A stretch of 64,000 nucleotides of DNA from contig NZ_JANPLK010000006.1 in assembly GCF_031426495.1 (NCBI RefSeq), forward strand, positions 1 through 64,000, in the 5' to 3' direction. Source of the DNA: Gemmatimonas sp. GTDB taxonomy: Bacteria > Gemmatimonadota > Gemmatimonadetes > Gemmatimonadales > Gemmatimonadaceae. The translations under genes and the position numbers were made by a program. Within the stretch, counting starts at the first letter, position 1. Each line of letters begins with the position of its first letter. Shown piece after piece: positions 52,862 to 63,128 of the stretch. The notes under the pieces are model-generated. The model saw only the letters and a program-made list of their open reading frames with translations. It searched no databases and was not told the DNA's origin.

Positions 52862-53012
52862 GGTTCCCCCGCATGCCGTCCCCAAGCAGGTTACGCTACA
52901 CTTCGATCATCCCGGGCACCTTGGGCGCGGATTCGCCGTTCACCCGTGTGTTCAGCCGTGTGTTCATCGGTGTTCACCACCGTCCATCAACGTTGATTCG
53001 CAGGAGTGATCG

Positions 53013-53453
53013 ATGCGTCGTAGCGGAAGGGCCGTTTGGCTCGGCACAGGCTTGGAAGGTTCGGGTAGTCTCACCACGCCCAGCGGCGTGTTGGCGGAGC
53101 AGCCGTATTCCACAAAAATGCGGTTTGCCGACGCCGAGGGGCGGAGCGGCACCAACCCCGAGGAGCTGATCGCGGCAGCGCATGCCGGGTGTTTTGCCAT
53201 GGCGCTCTCGTTCCAGCTCACCGGTGCGGGCTTCGCGCCGACCGCGCTGCACGTGGAGTCGGTGATCACCATGGCGCAGCAGGGTAACGACTGGTCGATG
53301 GCCGGGATCATGCTCACCCTCGATGCAGTCGTGCCGGGGATCGACGACGCGACCTTCCATGAGAAGGCCAACGCGGCGAAGGTGGGCTGCCCGGTGTCGA
53401 AGGCACTGTCGTCGGTGCCGATCACGCTCGAAGCCACGCTGCGGGCGGAGTAA
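53013..53453 (+). CDS. OsmC-family peroxiredoxin
   Basis: 146 residues, ATG 53013 with CAGGAG 7 bases upstream. OsmC reduces organic hydroperoxides with a Cys pair: both are present, in AAAHAGCFAMALSFQL (Cys near 60) and KVGCPVSKALSSVPI (Cys near 127). GTNPEELIAAAHAGCF is the family signature. Cytoplasmic. Stands alone; an osmotic or oxidative-stress role is expected from the family. Confidence 0.9.
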   Translation: MRRSGRAVWLGTGLEGSGSLTTPSGVLAEQPYSTKMRFADAEGRSGTNPEELIAAAHAGCFAMALSFQLTGAGFAPTALHVESVITMAQQGNDWSMAGIMLTLDAVVPGIDDATFHEKANAAKVGCPVSKALSSVPITLEATLRAE

Positions 53454-53563
53454 AGCCGAGCGCAGTGCCCGCTCGGTGACGCTATGAAGCGGACTCGAGC
53501 GGGTTTTACAGAATCGCTCCGCAGACACATCGATTGGGGGGAGCTGCGCGTTAACCTTGGCAT

Positions 53564-55912
53564 ATGCTCCCCCTCCTGTTTGCGCTGCTGCAACAAGTCA
53601 GCGATCCCGTTCCCGTCCAATCCTCCGCCAGCACGGCGGTGTTTTCCGGTCGGGCGCGGGTCCTCGACGTCCGCGCCCCGCGCCTATCCGATGCCATCAC
53701 CATCGATGGTCAGCTCACGGAGCCCGCATGGCAGCGCGCCAGCCGCCTCACGGAATTCACGTCGTACAATCCGGTGGACGGGCGTCCGGCCCAGGACGAG
53801 ACGGAGGTGCGCATCTGGTATGCCGACGATGCGATGTACGTCGGCATTCGCGCCTTCGCGACGCCGGGGACGGTGCGGGCCACCCTTGCCGAGCGCGATC
53901 GCATTACCAACGACGACTGGATCGCGTTGCATCTCGACACCTTCAACGATCGCCGTCGCGCCTTCGTGTTCGCCGTCAATCCGTTCGGCGTGCAAGCCGA
54001 CGGCATGCGCACCGACCAGTCGGCCGGCCCCGGCGTGTCGCGCGCGGCGCTGCAATCGGTGGACCTGTCGCAGGACTACGTGTGGCAGTCCAAGGGCCGC
54101 CTGCTCGACGACGGGTACGAAGTCGAGGTGCGCATCCCGTTCAAATCGATCCGCTATCAGATGCGCGCGACGCAGGACTGGGGACTGCAGATCGTACGGC
54201 AGACGCAGCGCACCGGCTACCAGGACACGTGGGCGCCCACCTCAAAGGCCAATCAGGGCTTCTCGCCACAGGCGGGTTATCTGCGTGGCATGACCGGGAT
54301 GAAGCGCGGTCTGGTGCTCGATCTCACCCCCACCACCACGGCGTCCACCCGCGGCACCCGCAACGAAAACAGCTGGCGCTACGGATCGCAGGGGGAAGCC
54401 GGTGGTGACGTGCGTTGGGGGGTTTCTTCCAATTTCACGATCAACGCGACGGCGAATCCGGACTTCAGTCAGGTCGAGACCGACGTTGGACAGATTCCCG
54501 GCGACGTGCGCTTCGCCAATTTCTTTCCCGAGCTGCGCCCGTTCTTCGTGGAAGGCAGCGAACAGTTCGACGCCCCGAACCGCCTCGTGAACACCCGCTC
54601 GATCGTGCAGCCACTCGGCGCGATCAAACTCACCGGCAAGATTCCGCGCACCGACGTCGGCCTGCTGTCGGCGCTCGATGCGCCGAGCGCCGGGAGCGAC
54701 GGCACCACGAGCCCGCTCTTCACCATCGTGCGCCTGCGACGCGATATCGGCGACCAGAGCACGGCCGGCATCGTGCTGACCGATCGTCATGAAGGAGCTC
54801 GCTTCAATCGCGTGGCCGGCTTCGATTCGCGACTACAGTTCGCGAAGACCTACAGCGCTGAAGTCCGGTACGCCACAAGCCTCACCCGCGACAGCACGGA
54901 TCGTAGCGGCACGCTGTGGGAAGCCAACACCGGTCGCACCGGCCGCGGCTACGGTTACCGGTACGGGATCCAAGGGTTCTCGCCGACGTTCGAGACGAGA
55001 ACGGGCTTTGTGAATCGTGTGGATTTCGTGCGCGGACAGATCAACCAGCGGTTCACGATGTTTGGCCGCAAAGGCGGGTGGTGGGATCAGCGTCAACATT
55101 TCTTCTCTGGCTCCTCGCTCTGGAGCTACGACGGATTTGCACAACGCGAGTCCCCGCTCGAAACCAAGCTGTCGCTCGACAACTCGATGACGATTCGCGG
55201 CGGCTGGAAAGTCAGCGTGATTCCCGACCTGCAAATCGTCACCTTCGACGCGCGTCGGTACGCGGGGTATGCCGTGGCGCCGCTGAACGGCGTCGACACT
55301 ACCGCCTTTACCGCCAGCGGGTCGCAGCGTACGAGCAGTACGACGCTCATCGTGAACACGCCGCAGTGGAAGCGAATCGGCGCCACGCTGACCGCGATCG
55401 CCGGCACCGAGCCGGAGTTTTTCGAAACGAGCACCGTGCGACGTCGCGATGTCGAGGCGCAGATCGATTTGCGCCCCAGCACGCAGATCCGTATCGGGAC
55501 GCTGCTGCGCTACCAGCGCTTCGTGCGCGCGCGCGACGGTTCGCGCTTCAGCACGCAGGTGGTGCCGCGGCTGCGTCTCGAGTATCAGTTCTCGCGGGCG
55601 CTCTTCCTGCGCTTCGTGGGTCAGATGGAGTCGCGCGACCGCAGCGCCCTGCGCGATCCGCGCACCGAGCGCCCCCTGCTCCGTCGCACGGCCGGCGGCA
55701 GCTACACCGCACGCAGCGCCACAAAGTCTCTGCTGGGACGCGGCGATGTGCTGGTGAGCTATCTGCCCAGTCCGGGCACGGTGGTGTACGTGGGATACGG
55801 CACGGGCGTGGATGCCACGGAAACGATGCGCCCTATCGATGTGCAGCGCACGAACGACGGGGTATTCATCAAGATCAGTTATCTGTTCCGCGTGCGCGGC
55901 ACGACACGCTGA
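53564..55912 (+). CDS. CBM9-like/DUF5916 exported barrel protein
   Basis: 782 residues. Very short signal (MLPLLFALLQQVSDP). N-terminal carbohydrate-binding-family-9-like domain: LSDAITIDGQLTEPAWQRAS, VRIWYADDAMYVGIRAFATP, DDWIALHLDTFNDRRRAFVF. The rest is a DUF5916 region with features of an outer-membrane barrel (SSNFTINATANPDFSQVETD; RPFFVEGSEQFD; LRRDIGDQSTAGIVLTDRHE). Such proteins are common in Bacteroidetes- and Gemmatimonadota-like bacteria and may bind glycans at the surface. Function unknown. Confidence 0.8.
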   Translation: MLPLLFALLQQVSDPVPVQSSASTAVFSGRARVLDVRAPRLSDAITIDGQLTEPAWQRASRLTEFTSYNPVDGRPAQDETEVRIWYADDAMYVGIRAFATPGTVRATLAERDRITNDDWIALHLDTFNDRRRAFVFAVNPFGVQADGMRTDQSAGPGVSRAALQSVDLSQDYVWQSKGRLLDDGYEVEVRIPFKSIRYQMRATQDWGLQIVRQTQRTGYQDTWAPTSKANQGFSPQAGYLRGMTGMKRGLVLDLTPTTTASTRGTRNENSWRYGSQGEAGGDVRWGVSSNFTINATANPDFSQVETDVGQIPGDVRFANFFPELRPFFVEGSEQFDAPNRLVNTRSIVQPLGAIKLTGKIPRTDVGLLSALDAPSAGSDGTTSPLFTIVRLRRDIGDQSTAGIVLTDRHEGARFNRVAGFDSRLQFAKTYSAEVRYATSLTRDSTDRSGTLWEANTGRTGRGYGYRYGIQGFSPTFETRTGFVNRVDFVRGQINQRFTMFGRKGGWWDQRQHFFSGSSLWSYDGFAQRESPLETKLSLDNSMTIRGGWKVSVIPDLQIVTFDARRYAGYAVAPLNGVDTTAFTASGSQRTSSTTLIVNTPQWKRIGATLTAIAGTEPEFFETSTVRRRDVEAQIDLRPSTQIRIGTLLRYQRFVRARDGSRFSTQVVPRLRLEYQFSRALFLRFVGQMESRDRSALRDPRTERPLLRRTAGGSYTARSATKSLLGRGDVLVSYLPSPGTVVYVGYGTGVDATETMRPIDVQRTNDGVFIKISYLFRVRGTTR

Positions 55913-56066
55913 GTCAGCATGCCCAATCGATGCTGATCTGGGAGAACCCGGATCTCAATCGATAACCCACCAACTGTTTCGGCCGTGAGCCGGTTTGCCC
56001 AGAAATTCCGAAAGAAGAGATGAAGCCTCATACTGACGGCCTTTTCTCGCATTCGGAGGTTCTGCG

Positions 56067-57014
56067 ATGTGGAATTCCCTACCCAGCCGACTCGTCGTGA
56101 CGGCCCTTTGCGCCGCCGCGCTCGGGGCATGCGGCGACATCACGGTCCCGGAGACGCCATCGCCGGCGCTCAATGCTGCTCAGGCGCCGGAAGCCACCAA
56201 CCTGCAGTTCGGCGACTTCGCGCTGCACATACCAGCGAACGTGCACCATGTGCGCGGCATCGTGCTGGCGCTCGGCGGGCCCGACACCCGTGGATTTGCC
56301 GTCGGTACTTCGTTTCGCGCCCCACCGCTGGTTGAGCCGCTATTGCAGGACCTCGGTGCCCGGTTCCGTGAGCTGGCTGCCGAGCGCGGTTTGGCGATCC
56401 TCGGCGCCGGGCGGTTCGGACCGACGGCGTACCCCAACGTACCGGCGAGCGACCTGGCACTTCTTGCTGCCCTCGAGCAGGCCGCCGTGTTGACCGGCCG
56501 ATCCGAACTCCGTGACGCGCCGATTCTGCTGTACGGCCTCTCGGGCGGGGGTCCTGAAGCGAGCGGATTCCTGCAGCGGAATCCCGAACGCGTCGCGGGG
56601 CTGTTCCTCAAAGTGCCGAGCGTCGTGGCGTCGTTGTCGGGCGAGGCCCTCAGCGTGCCGGCGTACATGGTGCTCGCGGAGTTGGATGTGGTCGTCAACA
56701 ATCCAATGCTGCGCGCATCGTTTGCGTCGCTCCGTAGCGCCGGCGCGCCGTGGGCAATGGCCGTCGAGCCTGGCGTGCCGCACAACTCACTCTCACTGGC
56801 GCAGCGCGAGCTTACGGTTGACTGGATGCGCGCCGTACTGCCGCTCGGACACGCAGGCCCGTTCCGGCAGACCTCGCCACAGGTCGGATTCCTCGGCGAT
56901 CCCGCCAACGGCCAGGTCGCTCCGAGTCATGCCTTCACCGGCGACCTCGCGGCGTCGAGCTGGTTCCCGAAGCGACCGCTGGCCACACAGTGGTCAGCGT
57001 TCATCGGAAGGTAA
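56067..57014 (+). CDS. lipoprotein with alpha/beta hydrolase-like GxSxG
   Basis: 315 residues, ATG 56067 with GGAGG 7 bases upstream. Signal MWNSLPSRLVVTALCAAALG with lipobox LGAC. PILLYGLSGGGPEASGFLQR contains a GLSGG nucleophile elbow (G-x-S-x-G), followed by strand VAGLFLKVPSVVASLSGEAL and a possible His in MAVEPGVPHNSLSL. This fits an alpha/beta-hydrolase esterase; the acid residue is unclear. Secreted or surface-anchored. The 3' end overlaps the convergent kinase gene by 14 bp. Confidence 0.65.
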   Translation: MWNSLPSRLVVTALCAAALGACGDITVPETPSPALNAAQAPEATNLQFGDFALHIPANVHHVRGIVLALGGPDTRGFAVGTSFRAPPLVEPLLQDLGARFRELAAERGLAILGAGRFGPTAYPNVPASDLALLAALEQAAVLTGRSELRDAPILLYGLSGGGPEASGFLQRNPERVAGLFLKVPSVVASLSGEALSVPAYMVLAELDVVVNNPMLRASFASLRSAGAPWAMAVEPGVPHNSLSLAQRELTVDWMRAVLPLGHAGPFRQTSPQVGFLGDPANGQVAPSHAFTGDLAASSWFPKRPLATQWSAFIGR

Positions 57015-59607
57015 AGCGCCGTATCGCCGCCGAAACCGGCTCGCGGGCGGCGGCAGTCTGGATGGGTTTGAAGTATTTGGGGGCGGGCGCCGGTGCGATG
57101 GCGCGATTCGTACGCGCGAAGGATTGCGGGTCACCAACAATCTCCAGCCGATTGCCGCTCCCCCGGAACTGCGCCGGGAGCTCGCCCAACGGCCCGCCCT
57201 CGTCGATGTACCGGTTCGACCTGCGTCCGCTCCCCGTCACGCCGCGGAGTTCAACACGTACCGTGTTGCGATCGCCCGGATGCAGGCGATCAATCTCGGC
57301 GGCGGCGCCGGTTAGGCGAAGGTCGGCGACGACGACCTTTCGCGCGGCGGGAATGCCCGCCGTGTTGTCCAAGGCGGTGGTGCCGTCGCCGTCTTCACAG
57401 GCCGGTGTGGAGATCGTGGTCCCGATCAGCTGCAGCTCGATGTGATTGTCGGTCGGTGCCGCGTTCAATGGTTCCGCGAAGAAACGGCGCCCGCCGGTGG
57501 CGATCACGCCGGTCGTGAATCCCTCCAGCCGGTCATTCACCGACTGCACTCGAAGCTGGTTTCTCGTGGTTGCCGGTAAACGAATGGGAATTGGGGCGCC
57601 CGAGCCTCCGGTGAAGTTCCATCCGAGCAACGGCGAGACGCAGGGGTCCATCCACTCGTTGCGATACAGGTTGCCGGTCGACACGAGATGCACGTTGGAA
57701 TCATGCACCGCGTCCGGTCGGCTCACACCCCCATTGGCCTCGTTGCTCCCGCCGATCACGCTGCCGGCGATCTCGAGCCGGATGCCGCTCTCCGCCGCGA
57801 AGTTATACGCGAAGAAGCCACCACCTCCGGATGGCGAGCGAATAATGGAGCGGGTCATATGCACCGACACGACCGAACCTTCATGTGGTGCGGGTTCCTT
57901 CCCCATGTTCGGGTTCTGCGTGGTGACCCACAGCCCGCGGCCCAGTGCGCCAGAGGCGCCGATGGCCAGCGGATTCGCATTCACGATCACGGTCTCGATG
58001 ATCGCGGCGTCTACGCTATCTCGCGGGCGCCGCGAGGCCACCGCAATCACATTGCCTGAGCGCCCCTCCAGATCGACGATCTCGAGTCCGCGAAGGGTCG
58101 TGCGGTGGCCGAGTGAGATGACGCTGCCGTCGCTGCTCTCCAGCATGCGAATGGTGGATCGCGTCGCGTCCGTGAAGCCGGTGGGCAGCGATTGCGCATC
58201 GAACTCCATCACGCCCGCTCCGATCAGCGTCATGCCGTCGGGGACGGTGATTGGACTCGACATGTCGTACGTGCCCGCGGCGAGGCGCACCGCACGGCCG
58301 GTGTTCACCGGATCCATGGCAGCTAGCAGCTGCGCGGCGGTACGGATGTCCGCCGTGTCGCGCACCCACGAGAGCACTGGCGCGCGGGCTGATTCGGCGC
58401 GCGTCAAATCGACGCGGTCCGCGCGGAATTTGATGCCCCACGACGCGCCGCCAATTGCCACGAGTACGACCGCTCCGGCCGGGAGCAGTGCCGCCCGAAC
58501 CCGCCGTCGTCGCACACTTCGGCTCCAGAATGGCGCACGGTGACGTACCGACGCACCGGACTGGAGCGCCTCAAGGTCGGCGAGCAGCGCCCCGGAGGAT
58601 TGATACCTTGCCGCAGGGTCTTTCTGCATCAGCGCGCCGATCAGATTGTCGATCGCGGGGGTCAGCGCGCGATTCACCTCTGACGGACGTCGCGGCTCCT
58701 CGTGCAGCACGGCGTGCAGAATCGCGACTTCGTGCTCGCCGCGGAACGGGAGCGTCCCTGTCAGCATCTCGTACAACATCACGCCCACCGCCCACATGTC
58801 CGCTCTCGCATCAACAGGGCGTCGCCGGACTTGCTCGGGCGCGACGTAGCCGATGGTACCGAGGGTCATGCGCGATTTCGTGAGATTGACGTCGCGTATC
58901 TTGGCCAGGCCGAAGTCGAGAATCTTCACCGAGCCATCAACCAGCAGCATCAGGTTTCCCGGCTTGAGATCGCGATGGACGATCCCCACCTCGTGCGCGG
59001 CGACGAGTCCGCACGTCACCTGCCGCACGATCTCGATTGCTTCGTCCGTCGCCAGCGCACCGGTGCGATCGAGACGGTCCCGCAGTGTTTCGCCGGAGTA
59101 CAGCGGCATGGCCAGGAAGACACCGTGCTCACTCTCGCCGATTTCGTGAATGCTGCAGAGATTGGGGTGATCGAGCGACGCGACGGATCGCGCTTCGTTG
59201 ACAAAACGCTCCTGCCCCGCGCGATCGAGCTGCTCCTGCGGCAGCGGAAACTTGAGGGCGACGGTGCGCCCGAGCTGCACATCTTGTGCGGCATACACGA
59301 CACCCATACCGCCAGCCGCCACGAAATCCGTGATGCGGAAATGCGACACGACGTGCCCCACGATGCCCAACGGATCACGGGAGTTCGCGACCGCCGCGGG
59401 CACGGCGTGCAGCGATCCAAAGCTGTAGTCGCGAAGCGCGTCCTCCGCGCGCGAGTCGGCGTCGAGTAGCCGCGCGACCGCCGCGTACAAAGTGACGTCG
59501 TCTTGCTTCAGCTCCTGTAACCGTGCGCCGCGCACCGCCGGATCCAGGTCCACCAACTCGTCGAACGCGGCGCGGGCCCGTTGCCAGAGTGCGCGTTCGG
59601 GAATCAT
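57001..59607 (-). CDS. Ser/Thr protein kinase with a beta-helix-like extracytoplasmic domain
   Basis: 868 residues from ATG 59607 (ATGA overlap with the sigma gene). Kinase domain (about 85-345): FVAAGGMGVVYAAQDV (P-loop), TVALKF (Lys), NEARSVASLDHPN (Glu), IVHRDLKPGNLML (catalytic loop), KILDFGLAKI (DFG), IGYVAPEQ (APE-like). A single membrane helix follows near 372-395 (LLPAGAVVLVAIGGASWGIK). The remaining about 470 residues show parallel beta-helix-like repeats (VIAVASRRPRDSVDAAIIET; GSVVSVHMTRSIIRSPSGGG; NTVRVELRGVTGSGRRSN). A Hanks-type receptor kinase whose ectodomain may bind a polysaccharide. Confidence 0.85.
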   Translation of the reverse strand: MIPERALWQRARAAFDELVDLDPAVRGARLQELKQDDVTLYAAVARLLDADSRAEDALRDYSFGSLHAVPAAVANSRDPLGIVGHVVSHFRITDFVAAGGMGVVYAAQDVQLGRTVALKFPLPQEQLDRAGQERFVNEARSVASLDHPNLCSIHEIGESEHGVFLAMPLYSGETLRDRLDRTGALATDEAIEIVRQVTCGLVAAHEVGIVHRDLKPGNLMLLVDGSVKILDFGLAKIRDVNLTKSRMTLGTIGYVAPEQVRRRPVDARADMWAVGVMLYEMLTGTLPFRGEHEVAILHAVLHEEPRRPSEVNRALTPAIDNLIGALMQKDPAARYQSSGALLADLEALQSGASVRHRAPFWSRSVRRRRVRAALLPAGAVVLVAIGGASWGIKFRADRVDLTRAESARAPVLSWVRDTADIRTAAQLLAAMDPVNTGRAVRLAAGTYDMSSPITVPDGMTLIGAGVMEFDAQSLPTGFTDATRSTIRMLESSDGSVISLGHRTTLRGLEIVDLEGRSGNVIAVASRRPRDSVDAAIIETVIVNANPLAIGASGALGRGLWVTTQNPNMGKEPAPHEGSVVSVHMTRSIIRSPSGGGGFFAYNFAAESGIRLEIAGSVIGGSNEANGGVSRPDAVHDSNVHLVSTGNLYRNEWMDPCVSPLLGWNFTGGSGAPIPIRLPATTRNQLRVQSVNDRLEGFTTGVIATGGRRFFAEPLNAAPTDNHIELQLIGTTISTPACEDGDGTTALDNTAGIPAARKVVVADLRLTGAAAEIDRLHPGDRNTVRVELRGVTGSGRRSNRYIDEGGPLGELPAQFRGSGNRLEIVGDPQSFARTNRAIAPAPAPKYFKPIQTAAAREPVSAAIRRFTFR

Positions 59608-60161
59608 GCGCCGCGCAACTCGGTGGCCAGCCACGCTCGCGCGGAGCGCAGGTCCCGCTTCACCGTCGCGAGCGAGCAATCCATTGCGGCGGCGACCTCC
59701 TCGAGTGTGAGGCCGCCGAAGTAGCGCTGCTCGACCATACGCGCCTGTCGCTCGTCGAGCTGCTCGAGCCTCGTCAGCGCGGCATCCAATTCCATCACTT
59801 TGTCGATATCCAGCTCACCAATCAGGACATCCTCATGGAGCTCTTCGAGCGCGACCCCGCCCCCACGTTTGGTGGAGGCGCGCGCTCGCGCATGATCCAC
59901 GAGCACGTGTCGCATGGCGCGTGACGCAATCGCCAGAAAATGCTCCCGATCCTGCACCGGTATGTCCGAGTCCACGAGGCGCAGATAGGCCTCATGGACG
60001 AGGCCAGTCGTGTTGAGCGACCGTTCGGCTGGCGAGGCGCGCAGTCGTTGGCGTGCGAGCGTGCGCAGCTCCGCGTACACCGAGCGGACTACCTGATCGA
60101 GGCCGTCCTTCCCGTCCGCTGCCGTGTCGCGCGGAAGGTCGGTGAAATCGCGCATCTCCAT
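59604..60161 (-). CDS. ECF-type RNA polymerase sigma factor (TIGR02999-like)
   Basis: 185 residues. Short sigma with region 2 (SLNTTGLVHEAYLRLVDSDI; DREHFLAIASRAMRHVLVDH) and region 4 helix-turn-helix (RMVEQRYFGGLTLEEVAAAM DCSLATVKRDLRSARAW). This subfamily (TIGR02999-like) is commonly encoded beside membrane-bound Ser/Thr kinases and is thought to be controlled by phosphorylation rather than by a classical anti-sigma factor. Its stop overlaps the kinase start. Confidence 0.9.
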   Translation of the reverse strand: MEMRDFTDLPRDTAADGKDGLDQVVRSVYAELRTLARQRLRASPAERSLNTTGLVHEAYLRLVDSDIPVQDREHFLAIASRAMRHVLVDHARARASTKRGGGVALEELHEDVLIGELDIDKVMELDAALTRLEQLDERQARMVEQRYFGGLTLEEVAAAMDCSLATVKRDLRSARAWLATELRGA

Positions 60162-60297
60162 TGGGTATGGACGTCCGGAGAGATAGTAGCGGTGGGGAGA
60201 CTGCAGAGACTCCGTCGTGAATATGCAGCGCTGCTGGCCGAGTGGCTACGACACGTCGCGGACGCATCGACGGCGACGAGGCGACACCACATTCAGG

Positions 60298-62895
60298 TCA
60301 GAACCAAAAGGCGTGGGACGACGAAAAACTCGGATCGTGCGTGAAGAAGCGGTCCACCGGCAGCGCGTCTGACGGGAATTCGAAGTCCCCACGCGAGCCT
60401 AGCGCGGCGCCGGTTGGTGTCGGCTCGGCCGTGGTCAGGCCGGAGTTCCAATCGGGCGTCGTCACGCCCAGCAGCCAGCGTACGAAGAAGTCGTTGCGTT
60501 TGCGTGTGCCTTGGGCGCCGGTGGCCCCATGGCCGCCATTGGGCACCACCAGCAGATCAAAGTCCTTGCCGGCGCGGATCAGCGCGTCGGCCACTTGCAG
60601 TGTGGACGACGGATCGACGTTGGTATCGAGCTCACCGACGGTGAGGTAGAGATGGCCTTTCAGGTTCTTGGCTGCGCCGACGTTGGAATTGCTGTCGTAG
60701 TGTGCGCCCATCTCGCCCATCCACGCTTCGTTCCACCAGATCTTGTCCATGCGATTGTCGTGGCATCCGGAGTTTGCCACGGCGACATCGTAGAACTCCG
60801 GGAAGAAGAACACCGCACCGGCCGCGTTCTGACCACCGGCGGACGTGCCGTAGATCCCCACGCGATCGGTGTCGTACCACGCGTACTTCGTGTTGATCGC
60901 CTTGTGCCACACGATGCGATCGGGGAAGCCGGCATCCTTGAGGTTCTTCCACGCCACGTCATGGAATTGCTTCGAGCGATTGCTCGTTCCCATGCCATCG
61001 ACCTGCGCCAGTACGAAACCGAGTTCCGCCGTGGCCGAGAGATTCTGACCGCCCCCCCAGGCTTTCGGGACATGATTGTCATGGGGCCCGGCGTAGATCT
61101 GCTCGATCACCGGGTATTTCTTCTTCGCGTCGAACGTTACCGGACGCACGATAAATCCCCAGATGTCCGTTGTGCCGTCACGGCCTTTCGCGACAAACAC
61201 CTCCGGCGCGCGAAATCCGACCTTCACCGCCGCCGACATGTCGCCCTTCTCCAGCACGAGCGTGCGGCGGTCGTCGGCGCGCTTGAGCTCCACCACCGGT
61301 GGCATGTCGACCCGCGAGTACATGTCGATGTAGAACGTGCGATCGGGCGACCAGGTGATCGCGTGCGTACCGTTGGCTTCGGTGTACGCGACCAACCCCG
61401 TGCCATCGAAATTGATGCGATAAAAGTGCACGAAGTACGGGTCCTGCCCCGCGTTCATGCCACTGGCGCGGAAGAAGATCTGACGATTCGCCGCATCTAC
61501 GCTGTCCACCCCGCGCATCACCCATTCGCCCTTCGTGATCTGGTTCTTCACCCGACCCGTTCGGCCGTCCATCAGATACAGGTGATTCCAGCCGTCGCGT
61601 TCGGATACCCACAACAGGTCATCGCCCGTGTAGCTGTTGCACGCGCCGCCGCCCTGTACCAGACGACAATTGGAGCCAAGGTCGTGTATGAAGTTGTGGC
61701 CGGCATCGCTATACATGAAGAAGCTCTTCGTCACCTCATCGACCATCGGCCGCACGGCGCCCGTATTCGCATCGACCTCGAGCACGCGGTACGTCATATG
61801 ACCGCGCTGGTTGTAGTGAAATGCGTAGGCTCCATTGTCCTTGCGCCACACCGGCCGCGAGATCGCATACGGATTCGAAAACAGCGCCCGGTCGATCAGG
61901 ATCTGACGCTTGGTTTCAACGTCGAAAATCGATGGCTGATTGGTGGCCAGCACATCACCCGGCTTCGCGTAGTTCGATGCGAAGCCGCCAAGGCTGCGCG
62001 TATTCTCGGTTTTGGGCTGCAGCTGATCGGTGGGCGACGAGCGCACGAACGTGACCATGCGGTTGTAGCCCGGCACCTGTCGATACGCCACCAGCTTTCT
62101 CGAATCGGGCGACCATACGATCGAATTCTGCACGTACGCATCGCCTTCCGACCCATCGGTACTCAGCAGCGTGTAGTTCGGTATCGCGTTCGGCGCAGCG
62201 TCGGAAACGAGCGCACTACGGATCGCGATGTTGTAGTTCTGCACGAAGGCCACCAGGCGGCAATCGGGCGAGTGCACGCCGACATTCTCGGCCGGCTGCC
62301 CCTGCGCTGCACCGCCGCCACCTTGTCCCTGCGTCGCACCGCTGCAGCGGGCAGTGCCTCCGCGTGCCGCTGCCGCGCGATCACCTCCTCCACCGCCGTT
62401 TGCCACCGCGCCGCCTTCGCCTGTCGTGGCGCCACCGATACGCGTGCACGCCTCGCCGTTCACCGCGCAGCGATAGCGACCGTCGCTCGCATTCCCTTCG
62501 ATCGCGGTACCGTTCTCTGCGAACACCACCGACGGAAACGGCAGCGTGATGTCGGTATAGCGCTGGCCGCTGGCGGCGGAGAGTCCCGCGGCGACCGCGG
62601 CGTGATCGAACGCGGGCTGTTTGCTCCAGTGATCGGCATCGACCTTCACGAACCGGTGGCCGCCCGGTACCGAGACGCGATAGACGGCCTGGTTGGACCG
62701 GCCGATCCACGACAGGCCCGACGTGATTCCGGTGGTGAGGTTGGCAAACCGCTGGTTGATCGCAGCGGCTCGGCGATAGTCGGCGAGCGTACCCTGCGCG
62801 CTGACGACGCGGGTGGCGACCGACAACGCGACCGTCAGGGTCGAGAGCAGCTTCGCGCGCCGGATGGCACGTGAAGCAGGATGGTGCAGCGTCAT
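60298..62895 (-). CDS. secreted DPP-IV-type S9 peptidase
   Basis: 865 residues, ATG 62895 with GGAG 5-8 bases upstream. Signal peptide RAIRRAKLLSTLTVALSVAT near 9-28. N-terminal beta-propeller (DPPIV_N: RYRCAVNGEACTRIGG; VWSPDSRKLVAYRQVPGYNR; TWSPDRTFYIDMYS) with a Gly/Ala-rich insertion after residue about 150 (GGGGGDRAAAARGGTARCSG). C-terminal alpha/beta-hydrolase catalytic domain: GIYGTSAGGQNAAGAV (Ser near 686), GELDTNVDPSSTLQVA (Asp) and NGGHGATGAQGT (His). Cleaves short peptides, often after proline. Not in a clear operon. Confidence 0.85.
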   Translation of the reverse strand: MTLHHPASRAIRRAKLLSTLTVALSVATRVVSAQGTLADYRRAAAINQRFANLTTGITSGLSWIGRSNQAVYRVSVPGGHRFVKVDADHWSKQPAFDHAAVAAGLSAASGQRYTDITLPFPSVVFAENGTAIEGNASDGRYRCAVNGEACTRIGGATTGEGGAVANGGGGGDRAAAARGGTARCSGATQGQGGGGAAQGQPAENVGVHSPDCRLVAFVQNYNIAIRSALVSDAAPNAIPNYTLLSTDGSEGDAYVQNSIVWSPDSRKLVAYRQVPGYNRMVTFVRSSPTDQLQPKTENTRSLGGFASNYAKPGDVLATNQPSIFDVETKRQILIDRALFSNPYAISRPVWRKDNGAYAFHYNQRGHMTYRVLEVDANTGAVRPMVDEVTKSFFMYSDAGHNFIHDLGSNCRLVQGGGACNSYTGDDLLWVSERDGWNHLYLMDGRTGRVKNQITKGEWVMRGVDSVDAANRQIFFRASGMNAGQDPYFVHFYRINFDGTGLVAYTEANGTHAITWSPDRTFYIDMYSRVDMPPVVELKRADDRRTLVLEKGDMSAAVKVGFRAPEVFVAKGRDGTTDIWGFIVRPVTFDAKKKYPVIEQIYAGPHDNHVPKAWGGGQNLSATAELGFVLAQVDGMGTSNRSKQFHDVAWKNLKDAGFPDRIVWHKAINTKYAWYDTDRVGIYGTSAGGQNAAGAVFFFPEFYDVAVANSGCHDNRMDKIWWNEAWMGEMGAHYDSNSNVGAAKNLKGHLYLTVGELDTNVDPSSTLQVADALIRAGKDFDLLVVPNGGHGATGAQGTRKRNDFFVRWLLGVTTPDWNSGLTTAEPTPTGAALGSRGDFEFPSDALPVDRFFTHDPSFSSSHAFWF

Positions 62896-63128
62896 CGAAT
62901 CTCCTGTCTGGCTGTTGTCGCGTCGACCCGTGGCCACCGCGTGACGGGGCACTGACGGTTCGAGTTGGCGTACGCACGGCGGCTCTGCGCAAAGCATATA
63001 CAGTTTCGGAAGCGCTGGCTTGAAACAAAACGACGCGCTGGCTCGCTCGTACATGACGCGGGCATTGGCGCATCAAGCCGAATTCGCGGCGGTGCGAAAT
63101 GTCCGTCCATCACACACCGGTAATCCTT

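Noticed and set aside
60511..62874. 787-codon plus-strand frame
   Set aside because: Antisense to the S9 peptidase; no recognisable domain.
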